A DNA stretch of 26,486 nucleotides from Bacillota bacterium (GCA_023451115.1 JAEXFV010000188.1:1-26486), one strand, 5' to 3'. Shown: positions 16,736 through 23,435, numbered from the stretch's first letter. Numbers and translations: made by a program. The notes: a model not told the origin generated them from the sequence alone.

Positions 16736-16933
16736 TTAATTCTCAGCAATTGTCACAACTTCAACGGCTGATTCCAGCAAAATGTTAATCACTTCATTGC
16801 GGGAACGGTTGGTTTGGGCAGAAATAGAGTCCAACTTTTCAATGGTTTCCTCCCGCATCCGGACAGAAACGATTTTATACCCGTCGTCCCCTCGTTTGGC
16901 GTTCTTTTTTGTAATCCTGATTTCTTTTGCCAT
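16736..16933 (-). CDS. Ribbon-helix-helix (CopG/Arc-type) DNA-binding protein
   Basis: 65 residues from ATG 16933, with AAGGAAG 7 bases upstream. A basic N-terminal arm (MAKEIRITKKNAKRGDDG) precedes the beta strand 'YKIVSVRMREE'. Helix 'TIEKLDSISAQTN', the turn 'RSRNEVINILLESAVE' and a short acidic end follow. This is the fold of Arc/CopG dimeric repressors, where the beta strand reads the DNA. It is divergent from the 89-aa membrane protein gene. The spacer holds three TATAGT half-sites, making autoregulation or control of that neighbour likely. Not an obvious toxin-antitoxin pair, since no known toxin is adjacent. Confidence 0.8.
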   Translation of the reverse strand: MAKEIRITKKNAKRGDDGYKIVSVRMREETIEKLDSISAQTNRSRNEVINILLESAVEVVTIAEN

Positions 16934-16964
16934 AGGCACACTTCCTTTATGGGATTAGTGTAGC

Positions 16965-16994
16965 TTGACATTTATTAATTATGTATATTATATT
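16965..16994 (+). promoter_or_regulatory. Promoter of the 89-aa membrane protein gene
   Basis: Consensus TTGACA (16965-16970) with TATATT (16989-16994) at 18 bp, or TATTAT (16986-16991) at 15 bp. The surrounding 100 bp are strongly AT-rich. Confidence 0.6.
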
Positions 16995-17028
16995 TTATAG
17001 TGATATAATAACTATATTTTTATAGTGA
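16989..17028. repeat. Direct repeats with three TATAGT half-sites (candidate operator)
   Basis: TATATTTTATAGTGA (16989-17003) is repeated as TATATTTTTATAGTGA (17013-17028), differing by one T. Within them TATAGT occurs at 16996-17001 and 17021-17026, with its complement ACTATA at 17011-17016. The last two form a perfect 6+6 inverted repeat with a TTTT centre. Such short alternating half-sites are how ribbon-helix-helix repressors bind. Confidence 0.6.
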
Positions 17029-17038
17029 AGGAAATCGA

Positions 17039-17308
17039 GTGGAAAAACGTCGATTTTGGAAAAAGAAAAAAAGAACGGCCCAGGATATAGTCTTGGCACT
17101 GTGCCTGTTTGCGCTGTTGATTTACCAGATATATGTGATTGGGTATGCTTGGGTTTGTATCGGCATGGTATGGGGGATTGGGGCGCTTTGCCTGCCCGGC
17201 GTTTCCATGCTGGTGATATCCGTGGTGCTACTACATCAGGGCATTTGGATACCCGTTGTGCTTGCAGGAGGCATCGCCACGGTGCTGGCGGTGGTGTTTT
17301 TCAGCTAG
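17039..17308 (+). CDS. Small membrane protein, 89 aa, unknown function
   Basis: GTG 17039 is preceded by GAAGGAAA at proper distance and a TTGACA promoter. The N-terminus is very basic (MEKRRFWKKKKRTAQD), then three hydrophobic segments lie at about 17-35, 37-58 and 62-88, with almost no loops and a C-terminal end in the membrane. The positive head predicts a cytosolic N-terminus. No family is recognised. Its divergent partner is the ribbon-helix-helix gene, with likely operator sites overlapping its 5' leader. The stop is 5 bp from the stop of the convergent PAP2-like gene. A membrane-acting toxin under repressor control is possible, but nothing proves it. Confidence 0.65.
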   Translation: MEKRRFWKKKKRTAQDIVLALCLFALLIYQIYVIGYAWVCIGMVWGIGALCLPGVSMLVISVVLLHQGIWIPVVLAGGIATVLAVVFFS

Positions 17309-17313
17309 CGCTG

Positions 17314-17724
17314 TCACAGCAGCCCCACTCCAATGCCCACCAGCATGCCTACCAGTACCTGAAAAGAGGTGTGGCCCAAAATTTCTTTTACCTTTTCCAC
17401 ATCAATGTGCTTGGTTTGATAGAAATCCTCTACCAGCTGGTTGAGTAGCTTTGCCTGGATGCCTACAGCCTGCCGTACGCCGGCGGCATCGTACATGACG
17501 ATGAGAGAAAATACAACGCAAACTGCAAACAAGGAGGAATTAAACCCTTCCAGCATTCCCACCTTGGTGGAAGTAGCGCAAACCAAAGCTGTGTGTGAGC
17601 TTGGCATGCCGCCGGAAGCCGTCATAAGCTTTAGATCCAGTTTTTTGTTATGATACAGGTTGGCCAGCACCTTCCATGCCTGGGCGATAAACCAGGCAAT
17701 GCAGGCCGCAAGTATGATTTGCAT
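17314..17724 (-). CDS. Divergent PAP2-family membrane protein (YuiD-like, DUF212)
   Basis: 136 residues from ATG 17724, preceded by GGAGGGAGC; the longer frame to 17763 has no site. Motifs: 'AQAWKVLANLY' , 'TASGGMPSSHTALVCA' (the PSSH core of PAP2 phosphatases) and 'MYDAAGVRQAVGIQAKLLNQL', followed by 'LGHTSFQVLVGMLVGIGVGLL'. Four hydrophobic segments. The family keeps the PSSH and GHT elements but differs from true PAP2 enzymes, and its substrate is unknown, possibly a lipid phosphate. It converges on the 89-aa gene with 5 bp between. Confidence 0.88.
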   Translation of the reverse strand: MQIILAACIAWFIAQAWKVLANLYHNKKLDLKLMTASGGMPSSHTALVCATSTKVGMLEGFNSSLFAVCVVFSLIVMYDAAGVRQAVGIQAKLLNQLVEDFYQTKHIDVEKVKEILGHTSFQVLVGMLVGIGVGLL

Positions 17725-17836
17725 GAAGCTCCCTCCACGAAGCGTTTGCTGTTTCCCCTCCACATTGTTGAGTTTGGGAATTTTGCCAAGGTTTCATGCC
17801 AAAACAGCCGGCGCGAACACAACGGGGCGCCGCCGG

Positions 17837-17873
17837 AAAAAAAGAAACCCGCACGACCCGATTGCCGCGCGGG
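17837..17873 (-). terminator. Terminator of zapA
   Basis: On the minus strand CCCGCGCG and CGTGCGGG pair over 8 bp with one G-U, followed by TTTCTTTTTTT. It lies 22 bases after the zapA stop. Confidence 0.75.
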
Positions 17874-17894
17874 GTATCCATGCAATCAAAACGT

Positions 17895-18236
17895 TTACCC
17901 CTTCACTTCCTGCTCAAAGGGGTGTTTTACCGGCGCTTTAGCCGCCCGGGAGCGGGTGGGTTTCTCCAGCGGGGTAGGGGTGGCAATTGCGCGCAACTCT
18001 GCAATGCGCTGATCCAACTGGGCGTATTGCTGCCGCAATTTAAACAGCTCGTCCGCAATGTTGACCGCCGCCAGCACAACACAGTTGCTGGTGGAAAGGG
18101 CGGGATGGGTCCGCTGAATTTCCCCAATCTTTTCATCCGCATAAGCCGCTACACTTTGAATATAAGCCTCGTCTTCCGCGCCGCTCAGGGAAAACTGCTG
18201 CCCCCCAATTTGAACGGTTACACTGATTTTTTCCAT
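17895..18236 (-). CDS. zapA: Cell division protein ZapA
   Basis: 113 residues from ATG 18236, with a GGGGGGAA site upstream. The N-terminal 'KISVTVQIGGQQFSLSGAEDEAYIQSVAAYADEKIGEI' is the ZapA strand-helix domain. A long helix follows ('NCVVLAAVNIADELFKLRQQYAQLDQRIAELRA', about 60-90) that forms the dimer or tetramer coiled coil. The basic tail is not conserved. ZapA bundles FtsZ filaments at the division ring. In many Bacillota it precedes mutS2; here it has its own promoter and terminator and stands alone. Confidence 0.9.
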   Translation of the reverse strand: MEKISVTVQIGGQQFSLSGAEDEAYIQSVAAYADEKIGEIQRTHPALSTSNCVVLAAVNIADELFKLRQQYAQLDQRIAELRAIATPTPLEKPTRSRAAKAPVKHPFEQEVKG

Positions 18237-18270
18237 ATGCAAAGTTCCCCCCCAACGGTTGTTCCATTTC

Positions 18271-18299
18271 ATTATAATTCCTATTCCCTATATGTGCAA
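18271..18299 (-). promoter_or_regulatory. Promoter of zapA
   Basis: On the minus strand TTGCAC (18294-18299), a 17-bp spacer and a perfect TATAAT (18271-18276), about 28 bp before the ZapA ATG would be transcribed. Confidence 0.8.
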
Positions 18300-18335
18300 G
18301 AGGAATGGTGGGATGTGTAACCTCTGTACGACAGC

Positions 18336-18683
18336 TTACCAATCAGGAAAATGGTGGGAAAAGGCAGCTTCTGCTGCTGTGTGGGCTTCCAGCTCGAAGG
18401 CCAGGTAACGGGAAAGTATGTCGTGGGCCTGGGGGGTAAGCATCGCGCCGCCGCCATTTTTCCCTCCAATGGTAGTGATGAGCAGGGGGAAGCCTAAAAC
18501 AGCCTGCGTCTCACGGAGAATTTTCCATGCTTTGGAATAAGCCATTCCCATCTCTGCTGCGGCGCAGCGCAAAGAGTTGGTTTGATCCACCAGCGTAAGC
18601 AGCCGGGCTACGCCAGGGCCAAAAGCCTTTTGGCCATCCCGGAAAATCCGTATGGAATTGGATACTGAATAGTTGCCACGCAC
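18336..18683 (-). CDS. ModE-like winged-helix regulator (single domain)
   Basis: 115 residues from GTG 18683, which has AAGGGAGG 7 bases upstream; the ORF extends to 18848 without a ribosome site and would cross its own promoter. The domain matches the N-terminal DNA-binding part of ModE/LysR-type proteins: 'GPGVARLLTLVDQTNSLRCAAAEMGMAYSKAWKILRET' (winged helix with helix-turn-helix) and 'TTIGGKNGGGAMLTPQAHDIL'. The C-terminal molybdate-binding (MOP/TOBE) domains of E. coli ModE are absent. It is divergent from yqeC-yqeB-selD, with overlapping promoters, so it probably controls that module. Its signal, if any, is unknown. Confidence 0.82.
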   Translation of the reverse strand: MRGNYSVSNSIRIFRDGQKAFGPGVARLLTLVDQTNSLRCAAAEMGMAYSKAWKILRETQAVLGFPLLITTIGGKNGGGAMLTPQAHDILSRYLAFELEAHTAAEAAFSHHFPDW

Positions 18684-18744
18684 AGCGGCGCCTCCCTTCT
18701 CACAATTGTCCGCCCAATAGAGCAAACTTGGGGGAATTTCCTTT

Positions 18745-18773
18745 ACTATACCTGTTTTCGATTGGATTGACAA
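18745..18773 (-). promoter_or_regulatory. Promoter of the ModE-like gene
   Basis: On the minus strand TTGTCA (18768-18773), a 17-bp spacer and TATAGT (18745-18750). Its -35 overlaps the -35 of the yqeC promoter. Confidence 0.75.
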
Positions 18774-18796
18774 TCTTGAGATGGAGGTGATATTCT
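18767..18796 (+). promoter_or_regulatory. Promoter of yqeC-yqeB-selD
   Basis: Perfect TTGACA (18767-18772), an 18-bp spacer and TATTCT (18791-18796). The expected start is near 18803, about 19 bases before the yqeC ATG. Confidence 0.7.
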
Positions 18797-18821
18797 CGAA
18801 TAAAAATAACGGGTGAGGCAA

Positions 18822-19550
18822 ATGCAGCGTTGGACTTCTGATTCTCACATAACAAAATCGTTATGTGAGGCGTTGAAAATCCCCAGGGGGATTACCGCGG
18901 TGATTGGCGCAGGTGGGAAAACCAGCCTATGTAACCGGCTGGGCCAGGAATTGTGCCACAAAGGGAAAGTAATTTTAACGACCACCACCCATATATGGCA
19001 GCCACAGGGACTTCCGTTGGCCTGCAACCGGGAAGAGGCGGAGAAGCTGCTGTGGCATGCTTCCCTGATTTGTGTAGGCCAATCCGTTGGGGAGGGGAAG
19101 CTTGGCCAGCCGGCGGATGGCGTAGCGCCGCTGGCCCAGTTGGCGGACTATGTGATCGTAGAAGCGGATGGCGCAAAAGGCCTGCCCCTGAAAGCCCATG
19201 GGGGGCATGAGCCGGCGATACCGTCGCAGGCTGATAGAAAAATTGCTGTTTGTGGCCTTAAAGGATTGGGAAAACCAATAGCAGAGACGGTGCATCGGCC
19301 CGAGATTTGTGCTAGACTGTTGGGAGTAGACCAGAAGCATCGGATGACACCCCGAGATTTGCAGCAGTTGCTGGAAGCGTATCCTCCTTTTGATGTTCTG
19401 GTAGCCAACCAGGCGGACGCTGCAGATTGCCTGGATGCTGGCAGGCGGCTGGCTTCTCTTTGGAGAAACACGCCGGTGACGATTGCTGCTTTGGCACAGC
19501 CGGAGCCAATTTTGGAACAATGGGAGGATGGAGCATTATGCTGGTGTTGA
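18822..19550 (+). CDS. yqeC: YqeC, selenium-dependent molybdenum hydroxylase accessory protein
   Basis: 242 residues from ATG 18822; GGTGAGG lies just upstream, and the GTG within it (18813) is the alternative start. The N-terminus has a P-loop-like 'VIGAGGKTSLCNRL' (27-40), then 'KVILTTTTHIW', 'VIVEADGAKGLPLKAH' and 'PEICARLLGV', the recognisable order of the YqeC family. YqeC is linked by gene neighbourhood to labile-selenium molybdenum hydroxylases such as xanthine dehydrogenase of purinolytic clostridia, and is thought to help make the Se-containing cofactor. It is followed by yqeB (13-bp overlap) and selD. Confidence 0.9.
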   Translation: MQRWTSDSHITKSLCEALKIPRGITAVIGAGGKTSLCNRLGQELCHKGKVILTTTTHIWQPQGLPLACNREEAEKLLWHASLICVGQSVGEGKLGQPADGVAPLAQLADYVIVEADGAKGLPLKAHGGHEPAIPSQADRKIAVCGLKGLGKPIAETVHRPEICARLLGVDQKHRMTPRDLQQLLEAYPPFDVLVANQADAADCLDAGRRLASLWRNTPVTIAALAQPEPILEQWEDGALCWC

Positions 19551-20332
19551 TCAGAGGCGCAGGGGATTTGGCAAGCGGCATTGCCTTGCGGTTGTATCGG
19601 TGTGGCTATCAGGTGGCTATGACCGACCTTGCCCAGCCTACAGCCATCCGCCGGACGGTGAGCTTTTCTCAGGCTATCTGGGATGGACAGGCCCAGGTGG
19701 AAGGGGTGCAGGGAATTATGGCTTCCAATGCAGAGGAAGCGCTTGCTTTGATGAATCAGGGGCACATCCCGGTATTAGCCGACCCGGAAGGCGCTTGCAT
19801 TCCTGAACTGAAGCCGGGCGCGGTGGTGGACGCTGTGTTGGCCAAGCGCAATATGGGTACCAGCAAGGAGATGGCGCCGGTTGTGATTGGCGTTGGCCCG
19901 GGATTTACCGCAGGGGTGGATTGCCACGCTGTGGTGGAAACCCAACGGGGACATAACTTGGGCCGGGTATATGAGCAGGGATCTGCCGCCCCCGATACCG
20001 GCGTGCCGGGGAATATTGGCGGCTATAGCCGGGAGCGGGTATTACGGGCACCCTGCAGCGGGATTTTTCAGGGGATGCGGCAAATCGGCGACCTGGTGAA
20101 CCAGGGCGATGTTGTGGCCACAGTTGATGGCAGGCCGATGACTTGTTTGATCGGCGGCGTATTGCGGGGGCTGCTGCCCAGCGGGATTTCTGTGACTGAA
20201 GGGATGAAGAGCGGGGATGTGGATCCCCGGGGTGTTCGGGAAAATTGCTTTACCGTATCGGACAAGGCCCGCGCAGTTGGCGGCGGTGTGCTGGAAGCAT
20301 TGCTGCGGTTGGAGCGGGGCGTTAAGCAGTAA
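19538..20332 (+). CDS. yqeB: YqeB, selenium-dependent molybdenum hydroxylase system protein (EF2563 family)
   Basis: 264 residues from ATG 19538, inside the end of yqeC, with GGAGGATGGAG upstream. It starts with a Rossmann-like 'VLIRGAGDLASGIALRLYRCG' (2-22) and 'MTDLAQPTAIRRTVSFSQAI', as in XdhC-related proteins. Then come 'VIGVGPGFTAGVDCHAVVETQRGHNLGRV' and a lipoyl-like beta-sandwich end ('LRAPCSGIFQG...IGDLVNQGDVVATVDG'). The family is diagnostic for selenium-dependent molybdenum hydroxylases and may act in sulfur/selenium handling of the Mo cofactor. Overlap with yqeC and a 12-bp gap to selD indicate one mRNA. Confidence 0.92.
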   Translation: MLVLIRGAGDLASGIALRLYRCGYQVAMTDLAQPTAIRRTVSFSQAIWDGQAQVEGVQGIMASNAEEALALMNQGHIPVLADPEGACIPELKPGAVVDAVLAKRNMGTSKEMAPVVIGVGPGFTAGVDCHAVVETQRGHNLGRVYEQGSAAPDTGVPGNIGGYSRERVLRAPCSGIFQGMRQIGDLVNQGDVVATVDGRPMTCLIGGVLRGLLPSGISVTEGMKSGDVDPRGVRENCFTVSDKARAVGGGVLEALLRLERGVKQ

Positions 20333-20344
20333 CGAGGAGGAGCC

Positions 20345-21385
20345 ATGCAAGAGGATGTAAAACTGACCAAGCTGGCCAAATGTGCCGGCTGTGGCGCGAA
20401 AGTGGGCGCAGGGGTATTGGCCCAGCTGCTGGAAGGCATGAAGGTGCATCAAGATCCCAACCTGTTGGTAGGGTTTGATAAAAGCGATGACGCCTGCGTG
20501 TACAAGGTTTCCGACGATCTGGCCATTGTGCAGACGCTGGATTTTTTCCCGCCCATTGCGGACGACCCGTATCTTTTTGGGCAAATCGCGGCCACCAACG
20601 CCCTTTCCGATATTTATGCCATGGGAGGGGAGCCGAAGCTGGCGCTGAATATTCTGTGCGTGCCGGAAAAAATGCCAAAGGATGCCGTTCACGCATTGCT
20701 CCGGGGTGGATATGATAAAGTTTACGAGGCGGGAGCCATCATTGCGGGGGGGCATAGCATTCACGACGACGAGCCAAAATATGGCCTTTCCGTTACCGGA
20801 TTTGTGCATCCCGATAAAATTTTGAAAAATGTTGGCGCTTTGCCGGGGGATGTGCTGTTGTTCACCAAACCGTTGGGCTTGGGTGTCCTCTCTACCGCAG
20901 CAAAGGCGGAAATGCTCTCCGATGCGGGAATGGCGCTTTCCATGCGGCTGATGACAACGCTGAACAAATCCGCGCGGGACGCCATGGTGAAATATGAGGT
21001 CCATGCCTGCACCGATGTGACAGGGTTCGGGTTCCTGGGCCATTTGTACGAGATGGCGGGTGGATCGGATGTAACCGCCGTTGTAGATGTAAAAGGGGTG
21101 GACATCATCCCTGAAGCGCTGGAACATGCCCGCATGGGGCTGCTGCCCCAGGGGATGTACCGCAACCGCACGTTTGCCCAGTGCCGGGTAGATCCTGGCG
21201 ATACGCCGCTTGAGGTACAGGATGTGCTGTACGACCCGCAGACGGCGGGCGGCCTGCTGATGGCGGTCGCGCCCCAGGATGCGGATGCCTTATTGGCAGA
21301 GCTGGAGGGCACCGTGCCATCCGCGCAGCGAGTAGGAAAAATCGTTGCGCCGGATCCCGACGGCATGCGGGTATTGCTGCGCTAA
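20345..21385 (+). CDS. selD: Selenophosphate synthetase (selenide, water dikinase), Cys form
   Basis: 346 residues; GAGGAGGAG lies before ATG 20345. SelD makes selenophosphate from selenide and ATP. The N-terminal loop 'KCAGCGAKVG' places Cys16 and Lys19 where E. coli has Cys17 and Lys20, so this is a cysteine, not selenocysteine, form. An extra Cys13 is present. Other AIR-synthase/PurM-type motifs are 'DDACVYKVSDDLAIVQTLDFFPPI', 'GQIAATNALSDIYAMGGEP', 'IIAGGHSIHDDEPKYGL' and 'ACTDVTGFGFLGHLYEM'. Selenophosphate here can feed the labile-Se cofactor of molybdenum hydroxylases, and any Sec-tRNA or Se-tRNA pathway encoded elsewhere. A terminator follows. Confidence 0.97.
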   Translation: MQEDVKLTKLAKCAGCGAKVGAGVLAQLLEGMKVHQDPNLLVGFDKSDDACVYKVSDDLAIVQTLDFFPPIADDPYLFGQIAATNALSDIYAMGGEPKLALNILCVPEKMPKDAVHALLRGGYDKVYEAGAIIAGGHSIHDDEPKYGLSVTGFVHPDKILKNVGALPGDVLLFTKPLGLGVLSTAAKAEMLSDAGMALSMRLMTTLNKSARDAMVKYEVHACTDVTGFGFLGHLYEMAGGSDVTAVVDVKGVDIIPEALEHARMGLLPQGMYRNRTFAQCRVDPGDTPLEVQDVLYDPQTAGGLLMAVAPQDADALLAELEGTVPSAQRVGKIVAPDPDGMRVLLR

Positions 21386-21423
21386 AATACGCCAGAAACA
21401 ATAAAACAAGGATAAACGCCTGT

Positions 21424-21452
21424 GCCGGTATGGAAAGCCATGCCGGCTTTTT
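21424..21452 (+). terminator. Terminator of yqeC-yqeB-selD
   Basis: 10-bp stem GCCGGTATGG / CCATGCCGGC with one G-U pair, an AAAG loop, and five T. It begins 39 bases after the selD stop. Confidence 0.9.
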
Positions 21453-21474
21453 CGTGAATTTTATTTTGTGATGA

Positions 21475-21503
21475 TTGACAAAGAAAAAACAGGTTATTAT
21501 ACT
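21475..21503 (+). promoter_or_regulatory. Promoter of the Crp/Fnr–ABC transporter operon
   Basis: Perfect TTGACA (21475-21480), exactly 17 bp, and TATACT (21498-21503). It is among the best sigma-A matches in the window; the expected start is near 21510. Confidence 0.85.
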
Positions 21504-21516
21504 ATTACAAGATAAA

Positions 21517-21532
21517 TGTCTCATATGGGACA
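21517..21532. promoter_or_regulatory. Palindromic operator candidate at the start of the Crp/Fnr transcript
   Basis: TGTCTCATATGGGACA reads TGTCCCATATGAGACA on the other strand, matching at 14 of 16 positions. It lies about 7 bases after the predicted transcription start and before the ribosome site, where a bound protein would block transcription. Confidence 0.55.
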
Positions 21533-21548
21533 AAATGGAGGCGGTGGG

Positions 21549-22214
21549 ATGGCAATACTCACCCAACGGGATGCACAATTGCTGTGCGGTACGTTTTTGT
21601 TTTGCGGTTTTTCCCAAGAGGAAGTATCCCGGCTGCTGGATCAGGCAGGGATAGGGGTTGAGGATTTTGCAGCGGGGGAAGCCATCTATACCCCAGAGGC
21701 ATTTCGCCGCTGTCTGGGCGTTGTGCTCACAGGGCAGGCTACAGTGCATAAGCGCAGCGCTGCGGGCGGCGCCATGTTGATGAGCATGCTGGGGCCGGGG
21801 GCGCTGTTTGGAGCTGCTGCATTGTTCCAGCCGGAGCAGGAAGCTTATGTCACGGAAATCCAGGCCAAAAAACCGGTACGCGCCTTGTTGATTCCAGAAG
21901 CGGATTTAAAAAAACTGTTGCAGCAGGATTTCCGCCTGACGGAGCATTACTTAAGCTACCTTACCAGCCGCATCCATTTTTTAAACGCCAGGTTGGAAGG
22001 CCTGATTTCTCCCACTGTAGAAGAACGGCTGATGCTGTTTTTATCCAACCAGGCGGATGAAACGGGCAGCGTGCAGCTTCATTTCAGCTATACGGCCTTG
22101 GCACAAACCCTATGTATCGGGCGCGCGTCCCTGTATCGGGCGCTGGACGCTTTGGAGGCCCAAGGGCGGATTTGTCGTGGAGAGGGCCGTAAACTCACAG
22201 TTTGTCAAGCCTAG
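21549..22214 (+). CDS. Crp/Fnr-family transcriptional regulator
   Basis: 221 residues from ATG 21549, with GGAGG upstream. The upstream ATG 21516 lies in the palindrome and has no ribosome site. It has an N-terminal cNMP-binding-type beta barrel (about 12-120; 'GVVLTGQATVHKRSAAG', 'LGPGALFGAAALF'), a long dimer helix ('FRLTEHYLSYLTSRIHFLNARLEGL') and a C-terminal winged helix ('FSYTALAQTLCIGRASLYRALDALEAQGRI'). The Glu and Arg that bind cAMP in Crp (R-x-F-G-E type) are not evident ('ALFGAAALF'), and there is no Fnr-type N-terminal Cys set, so its signal is probably different. It is first in an operon with the ABC importer. Confidence 0.92.
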   Translation: MAILTQRDAQLLCGTFLFCGFSQEEVSRLLDQAGIGVEDFAAGEAIYTPEAFRRCLGVVLTGQATVHKRSAAGGAMLMSMLGPGALFGAAALFQPEQEAYVTEIQAKKPVRALLIPEADLKKLLQQDFRLTEHYLSYLTSRIHFLNARLEGLISPTVEERLMLFLSNQADETGSVQLHFSYTALAQTLCIGRASLYRALDALEAQGRICRGEGRKLTVCQA

Positions 22215-22324
22215 CACAATGGCCGGATGCGGCTGTTCCATAAGACGTCCACAGGGTGAAATCGCCTGAGGGAAAGGCTTTGACGATAAAAGGAAACGAT
22301 GTTACCATAAAGGAGGAAATGAAC

Positions 22325-23389
22325 ATGAAACGCAATCGCACATTAATTGTTTTGCTGGCGCTGGTTATGGCGCTGCTGCTGGCTTATGGCTGCGCCGCAC
22401 CGGCAGTACAGCCTGAGGCTACGCCCCAGCCCCAACAAGCCACACAGCAACCTGCTCCTACCCAGGAGGCGGAGCCTGCTGCTACGCCGGAGCAGGTAGC
22501 GCAGCAGCCCCTGAAAGTAGCTGCACTCAAGGGCCCTACCGGGATGGGCATGGCATCTCTGATGGAAGAAAATGAAGCGGGGAATACGCAGCAGCCTTAT
22601 GCCTTTACGCTGGCGGCGGCTCCGGATGAAATCGTAGGAAAATTCGTCAACGGCGAGGTGGATATTGCAGCCGCGCCCATTAACCTGGCAGCCAGCCTGT
22701 ATAAGAAAACTGGGGGCCAGGCGGTAATGATCGCTGTAAACACGCTGGGCGTATTGTATGTGCTGGAAAACGGGGACACGGTGCAATCCATGGCGGATCT
22801 GGCGGGAAAAACCCTGTATGCCACAGGCCAGGGGTCCACGCCGGAGTATGTGCTACATTATCTGCTGGAAAAGAACGGCATACTGGATCAGGTTACGGTG
22901 GAGTATTACACCGAGCATGCGGAACTGGCCAGCCTGCTGGCTGCAGGGGAAGCAAATCTGGGCCTGCTGCCGGAACCCAATGTGACCGCCACCATGCTCA
23001 AAAATCAGGATTTGCGCATTGCTCTGAACCTGACGCAAGAGTGGGATAAAGTAGCGGGCGGTACCCAATTGGTGCAGGGCTGCATCATTGCCCAGAAATC
23101 CCTGGTGGAAAGCAACCCCCAGGCCATTGCCACTTTCCTGGAGGAGTATGCAGCTTCCGTAGAAGCGGTGAACAACGATCCTGCCGCTGCGGGGGCGCTG
23201 ATCGAGAAGTATGAAATCATGGCCAGCGCGGCCGCCGCAGCCAAGGCAATCCCCAATGCCAATATTGTTTGCCTTACCGGGGAAGAAATGAAGCAGGACG
23301 CTTCCGCCATGCTGCAGGTGCTCTTTGATGCCGACCCCAAGAGCGTGGGTGGCGAATTGCCGGACGATGGCCTGTATTATTTAGGATAA
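22325..23389 (+). CDS. ABC importer substrate-binding lipoprotein (NMT1/SsuA-TauA-like)
   Basis: 354 residues from ATG 22325, 8 bases after AAAGGAGG; the ATG at 22319 is too near that site. The signal peptide 'KRNRTLIVLLALVMALLLAYGC' ends in lipobox Cys23, so the protein is lipid-anchored outside the membrane. A Gln/Pro/Thr/Ala-rich linker (about 26-64) leads to a type II periplasmic-binding fold: 'KVAALKGPTGMGMASLM', 'GEVDIAAAPINLAASLYKKTGGQAVMIAV', 'GKTLYATGQGSTPEYVLHYLLEKNGI'. This is the NitT/TauT branch (nitrate, taurine, sulfonate, thiamine precursors and others). The ligand cannot be told. It is followed by its permease and ATPase. Confidence 0.92.
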   Translation: MKRNRTLIVLLALVMALLLAYGCAAPAVQPEATPQPQQATQQPAPTQEAEPAATPEQVAQQPLKVAALKGPTGMGMASLMEENEAGNTQQPYAFTLAAAPDEIVGKFVNGEVDIAAAPINLAASLYKKTGGQAVMIAVNTLGVLYVLENGDTVQSMADLAGKTLYATGQGSTPEYVLHYLLEKNGILDQVTVEYYTEHAELASLLAAGEANLGLLPEPNVTATMLKNQDLRIALNLTQEWDKVAGGTQLVQGCIIAQKSLVESNPQAIATFLEEYAASVEAVNNDPAAAGALIEKYEIMASAAAAAKAIPNANIVCLTGEEMKQDASAMLQVLFDADPKSVGGELPDDGLYYLG

Positions 23390-23408
23390 GAAAAGGAAAA
23401 AAGACGGC

Positions 23409-23435
23409 GCTGCAAGGGATAAGCGCTCTTGCAGC
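23409..23435 (+). repeat. Intercistronic hairpin between lipoprotein and permease genes
   Basis: GCTGCAAG (23409-23416) and CTTGCAGC (23428-23435) form a perfect 8-bp stem with an 11-nt loop in the 66-bp gap. No T-run follows, so it is not a terminator. Such hairpins often protect the 3' end of the binding-protein part of an mRNA. Confidence 0.55.

Noticed and set aside
16736..17308. Classic toxin-antitoxin pair
   Set aside because: The two genes are divergent, not co-transcribed, and the membrane protein matches no known toxin family; kept only as a hypothesis.
20042..21127. 361-aa minus-strand frame under yqeB and selD
   Set aside because: It mirrors two well-supported genes, is rich in His/Gln/Pro typical of antisense frames, and lacks family motifs.
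20345..21385. Selenocysteine-encoding selD
   Set aside because: The catalytic position is a TGT cysteine codon and no in-frame TGA occurs.
22280..22308. TTGACG-17-TACCAT as a separate promoter for the substrate-binding lipoprotein
   Set aside because: The start would fall near 22315, inside the ribosome site AAAGGAGG, so the mRNA could not be translated normally.
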